This document shows, in pieces, positions 24,308 to 37,700 of a stretch of DNA of 64,000 nt. The DNA is taken from positions 1-64,000 of the forward strand of contig JAODUO010001618.1 in NCBI GenBank assembly GCA_025642075.2. The letters run 5' to 3'. The position numbers were made by a program, and so were the translations under genes. Every line of letters begins with the position of its first letter. Positions within the stretch are counted from its first letter, which is position 1. Below the pieces are notes generated by a model, which searched no databases, was not told the origin of the DNA, and saw only the letters and a list, made by a program, of their open reading frames with translations. The DNA is from Ridgeia piscesae. Taxonomy: Eukaryota > Annelida > Polychaeta > Sabellida > Siboglinidae.

Positions 24308-25155
24308 CATAGTGACTCACACTATAAGACACAGTGACTCACACTATAAGACATAATGACTCACACATAGTGACTCACACTATAAGACATAGTGACTCAC
24401 TCTATAAGACATAGTGACTCACACTATAAGACATCGTGACTCACACTATAAGACATAATGACCCACACTATATGACATAGTGACTCATACTATAAGACAT
24501 AGTGACTCGTACTATAAGACACAGTGACTCACACTATAAGACATAGTGACTCACACTATAAGACATAGTGACTCACACTATAAGACATAATGACCCACAC
24601 TATAAGACATAATGACCCACACTATAAGACATAGTGATCCACACTATAAGACCTAGTGACTCACACTATAAGACACAGTGACTCACACTATAAGACATAG
24701 TGACTCACGCTATAAGACACAGTGACTCACACTATAAGACCTAGTGACTCACACTATAAAACACAGTGACGAACTCTATAAGACAGTGATTCGCACTATA
24801 AGACACAGTGACTCACACTATAAGACACAGTGATCCACACTATAAGACACAGTGACTCACACTGTAAGACACAGTGACTCACACTATAAGACACAGTGAC
24901 TCACACTATAAGACAAGTGATCCACACTATAAGACCTAGTGACTCACACTATAAGACACAGTGACTCACACTATAAGACACAGTGACTCACACTATTAGG
25001 CACAGTGACTCACACTATAAGACACAGTGATCCACACTATAAGACACTGACTCACACTATAAGACACAGTGATCCACACTATACGACATAGTGACTCACT
25101 CTATACGACATAGTGACTCGCGCTATAAGACACACTGACTCACGCTATAAGACAT
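24308..25155. repeat. 22-bp minisatellite, about 38 units
   Basis: Unit AGTGACTCACACTATAAGACA plus T or C, with point variants (for example CATAATGACCCACAC and AGTGATCCACACTATAAG). Most units carry TGACTCA, the AP-1/TRE consensus. The CFAP97 intron hosts it. Confidence 0.95.
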
Positions 25156-25181
25156 AGATCTACAGCATGCATGCTTATTCA

Positions 25182-25240
25182 TGGCTTTATGCAGGAGAAC
25201 ATTTTGTCAGTCACAGATGTTTTGTTAAACACATGCCTGT
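25182..25240. mobile_element. Terminal fragment of the MITE-like family
   Basis: Carries ggctttatgcaggagaacat and gtcagtcacagatgtttt, matching the left end of the copy at 23091. Confidence 0.5.
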
Positions 25241-25324
25241 TAGCTCACACACACAATAGCCGTGTAATAGCCACAATAGGCTGTGTAATTATCTCTATAT
25301 ACCTGCAAAGTGTAAAGCATCCAT

Positions 25325-25614
25325 AGCTTTATGTAGAGACCCGTCCACCCGTCATTTGGACGGGTAAAAACAGGTAGAAATATGGTGGACGGGTTGTGGA
25401 TGGGTAAAAAATTGAAGGAGCAAAAAAGGTCTTCCAAAACCATAGATATTGTTAGTCATGCCTTGAAAGTAACTGAAAATGGTGTTACATGTGTGTTTGT
25501 AGTCCATTTCAGATCATCAGACACATTTAAAAGTGTGTAAACTGGCTTAACAGTTAATATCCATGTGTCCACCAAAACATGTGTGACTGGCAATAATTTG
25601 GTCCTGCATAAAGC
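25325..25614. mobile_element. MITE-like element, full copy (opposite orientation)
   Basis: Begins AGCTTTATGTAGAGACCCGT and ends GGTCCTGCATAAAGCC; the interior is the reverse complement of the 23091 copy (gacccgtccacccgtcattt, aaggagcaaaaaaggtcttc). A further fragment of the family (ccccccgtccaccaccagtc) lies at about 25718-25790. Confidence 0.65.
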
Positions 25615-26194
25615 CCTGAATGCATCTCTGAATGGTTTTATTGCTAGAGACATGGCGTAGACAAATACTGTTATTTATTATTATGATTATTATTATGACC
25701 TAGACACTTTGCTCCTTCCCCCCGTCCACCACCAGTCCAATGATATTTCTACTGTCCACAACAGGCTTGACCCGTCCAGACGTGGTGATATGATGAGCCG
25801 TTTAATTATTTATGAACATATTGGATATAACATAATAATTTCTAACCATTCCAGACCTTCTTGTAGAGCTCAGATTAATCCAATATTATATTATCTTACC
25901 TAATAATATATAAATAATAAATTAATGCATTAATGAGGCAGGCCAATGCATGAACAATGAGTTGCTGGCCTATAATGAGGCAACTTCTCTCCAGCATTTG
26001 GTCAAAGATCAATGTCAAAACCAGAGAGGGAACTAGGGAAACTTCAAAACATCCAACTGAAATCCATCGTGGCTTACCAAAAAACGTGTAAACAACTATA
26101 TACCCCAACAATAATAATGTGAAGTTCTTATAGTCATAACTGTGCTGTGTACAGTTGTTAGGGTGGCTCAACTCAAACGTATTTACAAATTAAT

Positions 26195-26550
26195 CCCCGG
26201 CAGACCTGGTCTGTCAAACACCATCTTGATTTCTTTGCAAGCATTAAGCCTTGCAGCTTAGTAAATAAATAAGCTATATTTGGAATTGTATAATCACATA
26301 CTACATATCGTAAGAATCGACCAAATAATATGTACAATTCCAAGGTGACAGGGGAGTCAATTAAGTTTGTTTATTTGTTTTCGATCTAAGATAATACTGA
26401 TTAAGATAAGTCAACTCAAAAGAACTATATTGCATAAAGACAACTGTAAATGTCCACCACTGTTGATAGCCAGGTGTTCGTTCATACAGCAGCTGAGTGA
26501 GCTGGACCAGTGTAGAATCAGCAATCACCTTTGATGTCAGAAGGAATATT
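26195..26550. repeat. Dispersed repeat modules
   Basis: Contains ggcagacctggtctgtcaaa near 26200 and gctgagtgagctggaccagtg near 26492, the same two modules as at 13060-13290 with a longer insert between them. Confidence 0.4.
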
Positions 26551-27569
26551 TCACTTTCATCTCTGTGTTTGAAGAACTAGGGCGTAGAAGAATATTGAGC
26601 AAATTTGTTAAATTACAGTAATAATACAGATACAATATAACTTATTCCAATTAATTACTGGGCTGGAAAAAGATCAGGTTGCCAGCTTATGTGTAGCTTA
26701 TTTTAAATGATTTATTTGCAGAAATTATAAAAATTGCATGAACTGGTATGGTCACACCAGGTGCTTCAGCCAGGCCACGGAGGCAGGACTTCAAATGCTA
26801 TTCCAGGAGGTCATTATTTTAACGATCAACGCAGTAGGGTTCCCTCAATAACGACAGTTTAAGTCACTTAGAGATGGATTAACCTAGCTGGGTACATTAT
26901 GTAAGTTGTTAAGTGCATTTCAGCCATTACAGTTGAAAGCTGATGTTATGATATCGGCCCATTTCCTTTTGTGCAGTTATTCATTGTACAACAATCCTAT
27001 TTTCATACACACTGAATAATTGATGACATTCTGATGTGTTCTGTGGCTGGAATTCCGTCTGTTTCACACGGGTAATGGAGCATTTGTGATAAGGAAATGA
27101 AGTTAGGCACTGTTGGTTTTTAGCATGCCATTATGTCATCTGTCTGTCCTAACACCGTCCTGGAGGGACTCGGAACATGCAAGTTTCTGTGAGAGTATTC
27201 AAGCGAACAGCTAAACATGTCCCCACATCAATCACCCACTCAGTCCTCACAGTGTCTCAGTAGAATAATTTATGAGGAATCTATTATTTGCACACAACCG
27301 GTCAAGCATTTTTTGCACTCTGGACACATCAAGTCAGCCAGCCTTGTGTGTTCATATAGCAATGACCATGTAGTTGTAGGCGCCTTTATCAAATCTTATT
27401 TGTAAGTTTGTCTAAATCACCATAGCGATAGTTCTTTATTTGTCAGCTGATTTTTCCAGTACGATGTAGACACATCCTTAACAGTCTTGTGTAACTCCGT
27501 CAAGTTTTCTTTCCACTTCTCTACAGGTACAGGTGTCACACTCAGTCCATGGAGCTACAGGGCCTTAAC

Positions 27570-28699
<1,130 letters not shown>

Positions 28700-29287
28700 A
28701 TGCATCAACAGTGGCACTGAAGATTGACAATTTGAGTGATCTTCTTATCTGTGTCTTCCTTGCCAGTCTGACTTCTTACATGCTTGCATGGTGACGTACA
28801 CACATGCCAAACAATAAAGTGTACCTAAGCGCCTGGACTGTGAGGAATTGCCCAAAGCAAATTAAGACTAGTATTGATATTATAAATAGCAAAATTTGTC
28901 ACTTGGCCAAAGGCAACAATGGTCCCACATACATTAACAGCAATTGTACAAACTATGAATAACACAGATGTTTGACTTATGATAATGAGTCACACACCGC
29001 AGTAGATCGTCTATAAATGTCAGTCATTTCAGCCAATGTATGAGCACGATCATAGTAATGGTTCACCCTTGCACGGCTTTAATCACAAGTGAAGCAAATA
29101 TTATATGGTAAAAGAAAATGTTATCTTTTTATTTTTTATATTTACAATACATCCAGTAGAGATAACATTTCCATTTGTTAACCAATATTTATATAATATA
29201 TATGAAAGATTTGTTTGCCTCATATTTGGGACAGTGTATATGGAAGTCTGCTCTGTGGGTCTATTTTAAACTAAAAGATTAAGCTAA

Positions 29288-30779
29288 ATGTGTGGACTTG
29301 ATGTGGGCCCTACAGTCTACACTGTGTAAGTGCTGGAGTGTGTGTGACTTGATGTGGGCCCTACAGTCTACACTGTGTAAGTGCTGGGGTGTGTGTGACT
29401 TGATGTGGGCCCTACAGTCTACACTGTGTAAGTGCTGGGGTGTGTGTGACTTGATGTGGGCCCTACAGTCTACACTGTGTAAGTGCTGGAGTGTGTGGGA
29501 CTTGATGTGGGCCCTACAGTCTAAACTGTGTAAGTGCTGGAGTGTGTGTGACTTTATATGGGCCCTACAATCTACACTGTGTAAGTGCTGGAGTGTGTGT
29601 GACTTGATGTGGGCCCTACAGTCTACACTGTGTATGTGCTTGAGTGTGTGTGACTTGATGTGGGCCCTACAGTCTAGCTGAGTCTACACTGTGTAAGTGC
29701 TGAGTGTGTGTGACTTGATATGGGCCCTACAATCTACACTGTGTAAGTGCTGGAGTGTGTGTGACTTGATGTGGGCCCTACAGTCTACACTGTGTAAGTG
29801 CTGGAGTGTGTGTGACTTGATGTGGGCCCTACAGTCTACACTGTGTAAGTGCTGGGGTGTGTGTGACTTGATGTGGGCCCTACAGTCTACACTGTGTAAA
29901 TGCTGGAGTGTGTGTGACTTGATGTGGGCCCTACAGTCTACACTGTGTAAGTGCTGGGTGTGTGACTTGATGTGGGCCCTACAGTCTACACTGTGTAAGT
30001 GCTGGAGTGTGTGTGACTTGATGTGGGCCCTACAGTCTACACTGTGTAAGTGCTGGAGTGTGTGTGACTTTATATGGGCCCTACAATCTACACTGTGTAA
30101 GTGCTGGAGTGTGTGTGACTTGATGTGGGCCCTACAGTCTACACTGTGTAAGTGCTGAGTGTGTGTGACTTGATATGGGCCCTACAGTCTACACTGTGTA
30201 AGTGCTGAGTGTGTGTGACTTGATATGGGCCCTACAATCTACACTGTGTAAGTGCTGGAGTGTGTGACTTGATATGGGCCCTACAGTCTACACTGTGTAA
30301 GTGCTTGAGTGTGTGTGACTTGATGTGGGCCCTACAGTCTACACTGTGTAAGTGCTGGAGTGTGTGTGACTTGATTGGGCCCTACAGTCTACACTGTGTA
30401 AGTGCTGGAGTGTGTGTGACTTGATGTGGGCCCTACAGTCTACACTGTGTAAGTGCTGGAGTGTGTGTGACTTGATGTGGGCCCTACAGTCTACACTGTG
30501 TAAGTGCTGGAGTGTGTGTGACTTGATGTGGGCCCTACAGTCTACACTGTGTAAGTGCTGGAGTGTGTGTGACTTGATGTGGGCCCTACAGTCTACACTG
30601 TGTAAGTGCTGGAGTGTGTGTGACTTGATGTGGGCCCTACAGTCTACACTGTGTAAGTGCTGGAGTGTGTGTGACTTTATATGGGCCCTACAATCTACAC
30701 TGTGTAAGTGCTGGAGGTGTGTGTGACTTGATGTGGGCCCTACAGTCTACACTGTGTAAGTGCTGGAGTGTGTGACTTG

Positions 30780-30825
<46 letters not shown>

Positions 30826-32262
30826 GGCTGGGGTGTGTGACTTGATGTGGGCCCTACAGTCTACACTGTGTAAGTGCTGGAGTGTGTGTGACTTGATGTG
30901 GGCCCTACAGTCTACACTGTGTAAGTGCTGGAGTGTGTGTGACTTGATGTGGGCCCTACAGTCTACACTGTGTAAGTGCTGGAGTGTGTGTGACTTGATG
31001 TGGGCCCTACAGTCTACACTGTGTAAGTGCTGGAGTGTGTGTGACTTGATATGGGCCCTACAATCTAAAACTGTGTAAGTGCTGGAGTGTGTGTGACTTG
31101 ATATGGGCCCTACAATCTACACTGTGTAAGTGCTGGAGTGTGTGTGACTTGATGTGGGCCCTACAGTCTACACTGTGTAAGTGCTGGAGTGTGTGTGACT
31201 TGATATGGGCCCTACAGTCTACACTGTGTAAGTGCTGGAGTGTGTGTGACTTGATGTGGGCCCTACAGTCTACACTGTGTAAGTGTTGGAGTGTGTGTGA
31301 CTTTATATGGGCCCTACAATCTACACTGTGTAAGTGTTGGAGTGTGTGTGACTTGATGTGGGCCCTACAGTCTACACTGTGTAAGTGCTGGAGTGTGTGT
31401 GACTTGATGTGGGCCCTACAGTCTACACTGTGTAAGTGCTGGGGTGTGTGTGACTTGATGTGGGCCCTACAGTCTAAACTGTGTAAGTGCTGGAGTGCGT
31501 GTGACTTGATGTGGACCCTACAGTCTACACTGTGTAAGTGCTGGAGTGTGTGTGTGATTTGATGTGGGCCCTACAGTCTACACTGTGTAAGTGCTGGAGT
31601 GTGTGTGACTTGATGTGGGCCCTACAGTCTACACTGTGTAAGTGTTGGAGTGTGTGTGACTTTATATGGGCCCTACAATCTACACTGTGTAAGTGTTGGA
31701 GTGTGTGTGACTTGATGTGGGCCCTACAGTCTACACTGTGTAAGTGCTGGAGTGTGTGTGACTTGATGTGGGCCCTACAGTCTACACTGTGTAAGTGCTG
31801 GAGTGTGTGTGACTTTATATGGGCCCTACAGTCTACACTGTGTAAGTGCTGGAGTGTGTGTCTGTCTGAGACTACAGTCTACACTGTGTAAGTGCTGGAG
31901 TGTGTGTGACTTTATATGGGCCCTACAGTCTACACTGTGTAAGTGCTGGAGTGTGTGTGACTTGATGTGGGCCCTACAGTCTACACTGTGTAAGTGCTGG
32001 AGTGTGTGTGACTTTATATGGGCCCTACAGTCTACACTGTGTAAGTGCTGGAGTGTGTGTGACTTTATATGGGCCCTACAGTCTACACTGTGTAAGTGCT
32101 GGAGTGTGTGTGTGTCTGAGACTACAGTCTACACTGTGTAAGTGCTGGAGTGTGTGTGACTTTATATGGGCCCTACAGTCTACACTGTGTAAGTGCTGGA
32201 GTGTGTGTGTGTGTCTGAGACTACAGTCTACACTGTGTAAGTGCTTGAGTATGTGTGACTGA
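29288..32262 (+). repeat. 51-bp minisatellite, about 58 units
   Basis: Unit: gtgtgtgacttgatgtgggc, then cctacagtctacactgtgta, then agtgctggagt. Three variants mix: GACTTGATGTGGGCC, GACTTTATATGGGCC and a shortened GTCTGAGACTACAG form that clusters at the right end (31860-32262), with further diverged GACTGAGACTACAG units just beyond. Because 51 is a multiple of three, the plus strand stays open over long stretches with a 17-residue period (CDLMWALQSTLCKCWSV), broken only by indels. It is intronic in CFAP97 and there is no sign that it is translated. Every unit carries TGTGTAAGTGC, which contains the donor-like GTAAGT. Confidence 0.95.
30780..30827. other. Poly-A/poly-G interruption of the 51-bp array
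   Basis: Forty-three A residues followed by GGGGG and GCTGGGGTG break the array and its period. It looks like a joining or consensus artefact in a hard-to-assemble repeat, although a small insertion is possible. Confidence 0.6.
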
Positions 32263-32635
32263 GACTACAGTCTGCACCATGTATGTGCTTGAGTATGTGT
32301 GACTGAGATTTTACCTTTAGGAATGATAAGTATTTGTATTTTAATAGTTTCCTAAAGTATTTGACTTTTTCAAATACATTCAAATACTTTTTTTCAAATA
32401 CATTGTCAGTATCAAGATTTCTGTTTCAAGATCACGTGCCTGCCAAACTGATTACCTTCAATGCAACTTCACCTAACAAACTAATTACAGATGAAGTCAC
32501 TTAACAGAAGGTGTTCCCATGGTCCTAGCAGTGTCCACTACTTTTGTTTGCTCAGAGCCAGAAGATGGATTATCACCTGACAGTGACCATAGGTCAATAT
32601 CCCCTTTGTTCTTTAGTTTAATCTGTGTAGCTCAC

Positions 32636-32892
32636 AGCTTTATGCTGAGACTGTCCAGTGTCCACCGGTCACTTGGATGGGTAAAACTTTAAACCTGTTA
32701 TGGACGTGTAGAACTGTCATTGCATGTTGATGAACAGGTAAAAAGGAGCACACATATCATACATATTGTCAGTTATGCCATGAAAATGTGTTTGTAGTTT
32801 ATTTCAGGTCATATACACATCTCAACTAGTATGTCTATCCACCAAAAATGTGTGACTGGCAAAACTATATATTATCCTGCTCAAAACCCTGG
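32636..32892. mobile_element. MITE-like element, diverged copy
   Basis: Begins agctttatgctgagactgtc and ends tatcctgctcaaaaccctgg; the interior matches the 25325 copy (aaaaggagcacacatatcat, ccaccaaaaatgtgtgactg). Confidence 0.55.
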
Positions 32893-33296
32893 TTTAGCTA
32901 TAAGGCTCTTGGGGTACATTAGGTTCTAGCTGGTTCCCATCTACCTCTTACAATGACCACACACCAACACTTAAACTTATGGCCATGTTACATACTGCAC
33001 TCAACCAGCACAGCAAATCTTAAGAGAACCCAAAAGTTGTATGGAATGATTTGGAATTGACTACATTTCCAGCCTAGTACATGAATCTTGCTGGTTGTCA
33101 AATTGTCTACTCGGGATGTCACTGCCATATTGACCGTTATGTGTGTCCATGTCACACTTACATACTCTCTATAGATTAACTTTATGTCGCCATCTCTTGA
33201 CCATGAGGAATGTTATCCCGGCTTTGGTTACAGTTATGCATAAACAAATTATATACCTGCATTTGAATTTAGAAACCTGATATACAGTTTGTATGC

Positions 33297-34275
33297 ACCA
33301 GTGGTGTGTTCTTGCGTGTTCCGTGCCAGTGTTGTGATGTGTGTCGTGTGTTCTGTGCCAGTGTTGTGATGTGTGCTGTGTGTTTCGTGCCAGTGTTGTG
33401 ATGTGTGTCGTGTGTTCCATGCCAGTGTTGTGATGTGTGCCATGTATTCCGTGCCAGTGTTGTGATGTGTGCTGTGTGTTCCATGCCAGTGTTGTGATGT
33501 GTGTCATGTATTCTGTGCCAGTGTTGTGATGTGTGCCTTCCATGCCAGTGTTGTGATGTGTGTCGTGTGTTCCGTGCCAGTGTTGTGATGTGTGCCATGT
33601 ATTCCATGCCAGTGTTGTGATGTGTGTCGTGTGTTCCGTGCCAGTGTTGTGATGTGTGCTGTGTGTTTCGTGCCAGTGTTGTGATGTGTGTTTCGTGCCA
33701 GTGTTGTGATGTGTGCCGTTTGTTCCATGCAAGTGTTGTGATGTTTGCCATGTGCTCCATGCAAGTGTTGTGATGTGTGTCGTGTGTTCCGTTTCAGTAT
33801 TGTGCCATGTGTTCCATGCCAGTGTTGTGATGTGAGCCTTCCATGCCAGTGTTGTGATGTGTGTCATGTGTTCTGTGCCAGTGTTGTGATGTGTGTCATG
33901 TGTTCCGTGCCAATGTTGTGATGTGTGTTGTGTGTTCCATGCCAGTGTTGTGATGTCTGTCGTGTGTTCTGTGCTAGTGTTGTGATGTGTGTCATGTGTT
34001 CTGTGCCAGTGTTGTGATGTGTGTTGTGTGTTCTGTGCCAATGTTGTGATGTGTGTCATGTGTTCCGTGCCAGTGTTGTGATGTGTGCTGTTTGTTCCAT
34101 GCAAGTGTTGTGATGTGTGTCATGTGTTCCGTGCCAGTGTTGTGATGTGTGTCGTGTGTTCTGTGCCAGTGTTGTGATGTGTGTCATGTTCCGTGCCAGT
34201 GTTGTGTTGTGTGTTCCGTGCCAGTGTTGTGATGTGTGTCATGTGTTCCGTGCCAGTGTTGTGATGTGTCGTGTG
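33297..34275. repeat. 32-bp minisatellite, about 30 units, reaching the CFAP97 acceptor
   Basis: Unit: ccagtgttgtgatgtgtgtc followed by gtgtgttccgtg, with C/T variants and shortened units. Since 32 is not a multiple of three, open frames over it arise because three units restore the frame. The array ends only a few bases before CFAP97 exon 2, and the acceptor (gtgtgtttcag) looks like a modified unit end (compare gtgtgtttcgtgccag inside the array). Confidence 0.95.
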
Positions 34276-34281
34276 TTTCAG

Positions 34282-34716
34282 GCGATGCTGAAGAGACTCC
34301 AGAAGACCCGCCCGACCCGCACCCTGCAGCGAGACGGGCTCCTGGATGACTACAACAAGCAGCTACTGGCCGGCCTGTCCATCGCAGCCTACCACCCTCC
34401 CCTCAAGGCCACTCGACCCAAGTCACGTACAGGCAGCGCCACGGCTAGCATCTACACAAACAGTGCCACCAGCCTCCGAAGCGAGTTCACACCGTCGACC
34501 ATGGGTTCGCGCCGGCCACAGAGCGCGACTCTTGCGTCCAGACCTGCACCGGACAAGCGGCGGCGACCACACAGCGCCACAACGCGGCCAAGCAGTGCGA
34601 CGACTCGGCCGTTGAGTGGGAAGTCGCAGGGGAAGGTGCGGCCTCTGAGCGCGACCGTGACACGCCGGGTCACAAGACAACGACCCATCCAGCCAGCGTG
34701 GGAGCCGGGGTGGTAG
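34282..34716 (+). CDS. CFAP97: CFAP97 homologue, exon 2 (C-terminus)
   Basis: Starts after GTGTGTTTCAG and continues the frame of exon 1 directly (ENQ|AMLKRLQKTRPT). The first 45 residues finish the conserved CFAP97 block (MLKRLQKTRPTRTLQRDGLL, DDYNKQLL); human CFAP97 has ALLKRLEAVKPT at this point. The rest is basic and Ser/Thr-rich, with five RPxSA-like motifs (RPQSAT, RPHSAT, RPSSAT, RPLSGK, RPLSAT), and ends EPGW then TAG at 34714-34716. The GC content is clearly higher than its repetitive surroundings. Confidence 0.92.
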   Translation, partial: AMLKRLQKTRPTRTLQRDGLLDDYNKQLLAGLSIAAYHPPLKATRPKSRTGSATASIYTNSATSLRSEFTPSTMGSRRPQSATLASRPAPDKRRRPHSATTRPSSATTRPLSGKSQGKVRPLSATVTRRVTRQRPIQPAWEPGW

Positions 34717-37700
34717 GTGAGGGGGCGTCTTCTCACACGCTCCGTGATACTCATTATCCCTGGTGGTAAATCATTGACATCAGGGGACAGGGGACTAAGA
34801 TCCTGTTGAGTTTGTGGCCAGATCTTGTTTACCAAAAACTGTCAACACAAAGATATTTCATTGGGGCATTTTCAGTACTGTATCTCTATTTTTGCATTTC
34901 TATAAAACTACTTAAATTTATCAATAGATTCTGTTTAATGATGGATTTTTCTATTGATCTCATAAAATCTCGGTAAAATGGCCTCGATGTGATCTAGGTG
35001 TTGGAAGGTTTTTTTATATCATCCTGTTACTGAATTGTTCCCACAATGGGCACAATCTATGACGAAGGGAAGCTGAGCAGGAATTGTTCAGCAGCAGGTT
35101 TTCAGGGGTGAATTTGGCTATGTTGTTTCAAACTGTAAAGTTTATAATAGACAAGGGACTGTGATCCCACACTGTAGTGTGGTGTACATTGACTAGCAAC
35201 TGAAGGAAGTGCAGATCATATCTGGTTACATATTCATTACGAGTGAGTTCAGTCCGTTTACATTCTTCACATTCACAGCTTTAATTTCTGACTGCTACTG
35301 CATATGTCATTTATTACACAGATACAGCAGAATTGAATAGTAATCAATAATCACTGCGAGAAGTCTGTTCCGTTGCATGCAATATTGATACGCTTCGGAA
35401 CGCTCTGTGAAGATTAGTGTGAGGGATCAATAAATCTACGAAGATAGATGAATCCTTACACGTGTGCCTTTAACAGCCTCTTTTTCAGTCTAGGGTGTGC
35501 ACTGAAAAAGAGACTCAATTGTGCTGATATAAGAAGGAAATAATCTAATAATGAACCCATTGATGTATTAGTAAGTAAAGAAATGTATTTAAACCTGTCT
35601 TAGATATTCTATCCTATTGTGATGGGTACTCATTACTCAGTGTATGTTATAGGATTGTTATACAATATTGATAATAGTATGACAGTGGTAGACTTTCATT
35701 CGACGGAGGGCATTATGCTTGAGAAAATTGTTTCATGTACATGAGTGTCTACATGTAACTGCTTAATTTAAGTATGTAATGTATATGTGTGTAGTCCAGG
35801 TATGAATGTGTGTATGTGTGGACAAGTCTTAGTGTCTCTTCAGCATTGCTGCTATGGCACGTTAACATTTGACGAGATTTATTCATTAGTGATTGAATAT
35901 GTATCGCTGTGTGCATATAAAAGCTATGGCTTGTGTGTCGGCAGTAACATGGTAGTGGCCAGACTGTGCAAGCATTTGTGTGATCGCAGTGTAATTATAT
36001 CACTTCTTATGCAATGTGCATCAGTCTGTGAAACGTCTGTATTCTCTGGAGTGCAGAACTTTGAGAGAAACAGCTCGGTGATATTGTTAACAAGTTTGCC
36101 TTCAGCCAAGTGTATCATTTAGTAACCTTACTCAATATGATCTTAGTACACTGACATTGCAAGACGCAGCACAGAATGAGTTCTATTGGTGTAAGCATTT
36201 GCTTGGTAGTCTACGCTATTAGCAAGCTTGGTTCAGTTTACTTTTATCAATTTCAATTCAGTTCCAATCCATAAACATTTACCAAGTATCAATTCCAGTT
36301 CAATTAAGTATACCATGTACTCACAAAAACAATCCGTTAAATGCAATTCATTTTTTGTAACAAACCAAAATCACTAGAATTTATGACAATAAAAAACAGT
36401 AATTTAACATACATTTTGAAGTTCATATGGGTAAATTTATAAAGGAAAACTAAAAAAGTTTTCAATTCATTCAGATAATGTTTGTTGGATTACATTATGA
36501 TTCAATTCTAATTATATCTGTTTCAGTTTTATTTAAATAACATTCAAACTTTTTAATCTATTCAATTCTAATCGAATTAATAATTGAACATGGGTGTGAT
36601 CCCTATTGGCATCAGTACAGTATTTGGTGATTAAAACGACAGTTATTGTCACACAAAGGTCATACATCAGTTTCATCATGTTGTCACTAATATTGTAAGA
36701 ATGTTGTTATTAAATATATATCTTCAAGTCAATGTTAACCTAAGACACTGGCAATGTGTTTTGCTTGATTTTTGCAATCTTTTGCCAAGGTATTTATGGA
36801 TAATAATATTATCTGTTTTGTGTTGACAGAAACGTGATATGAAATGTCAATGCAGATGAGCTGGTTTATTTTGTCTTCCCTCTGTGCCTGTCCTATTCTT
36901 ATATAATATTCTTACAATAATTTCAGTTAGCTGTATTGATTTTGCCACTTCTTGTCTATTACTCATGATTAAGAACATTTTGCATTTAATTTGAAATGCT
37001 TTGAAGTGTTGTAGATATAACACCTATTAATTAATGCATAAATGGCCTGGGGGTAGAACTACAAAAACATGTTGTTAACTCAATATTTTAATAAAAAACA
37101 AAACAAGTTAATTGCAACAATTGCTATGCATATTTTGTGTGCATATTTACATCCACCTTTTTTAGCCCTGATTCATTTCTTCTTTTTGCTTGTAAATTGC
37201 GATCATTATAAAACTATTTTGTTTTAAAGGATTCTTATCCGGAACACTCCAGACACTTATAGAATGGTATCAACTGAAGTGGTTACAAATAATAACAGTT
37301 ATTTATAAAGCTGATGTCTATCCGTAATTGGTAACTGACACAGAGATAATATCAATCAGTCATTTCAGATCTGTTTGACAACCATTCCAGGCCAGAGAGT
37401 GAAAACAATCAATGATATGTCAAATCAAAATCCATTGAACTCAATTTTTTAATTACAACTAACACTGGCTGGCTGTGGCTGCTATGTGTATTAATGTGAC
37501 TTTCTATTGAAATTTGGCTCATCTTAGTCCAAATGGTTATTATCATAATTTAACAACGTTCTTATTTACCATTAACATTACTTGCTACATACAAGATGCT
37601 GATATTTTGATATGTTGCAATCGTGGTATAAAATTCAAATAGATGAAATCATGCATACTCACTGCTATTTATTCTTCCGTTTGTTCCAATATACACTTGC

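Noticed and set aside
24308..25155. CRISPR-like array of regular repeats
   Set aside because: The units are directly adjacent with no unique spacers, and the genome is eukaryotic; it is a minisatellite.
29292..32262. Repeat protein with 17-residue period (CDLMWALQSTLCKCW)
   Set aside because: It follows from a 51-bp unit without stops in one frame. It is broken by indels, lies in the CFAP97 intron and has no start or splice context of its own.
33169..34104. His/Thr-rich 311-residue frame on the minus strand
   Set aside because: Three 32-bp units restore the frame, so the frame is a by-product of the minisatellite.
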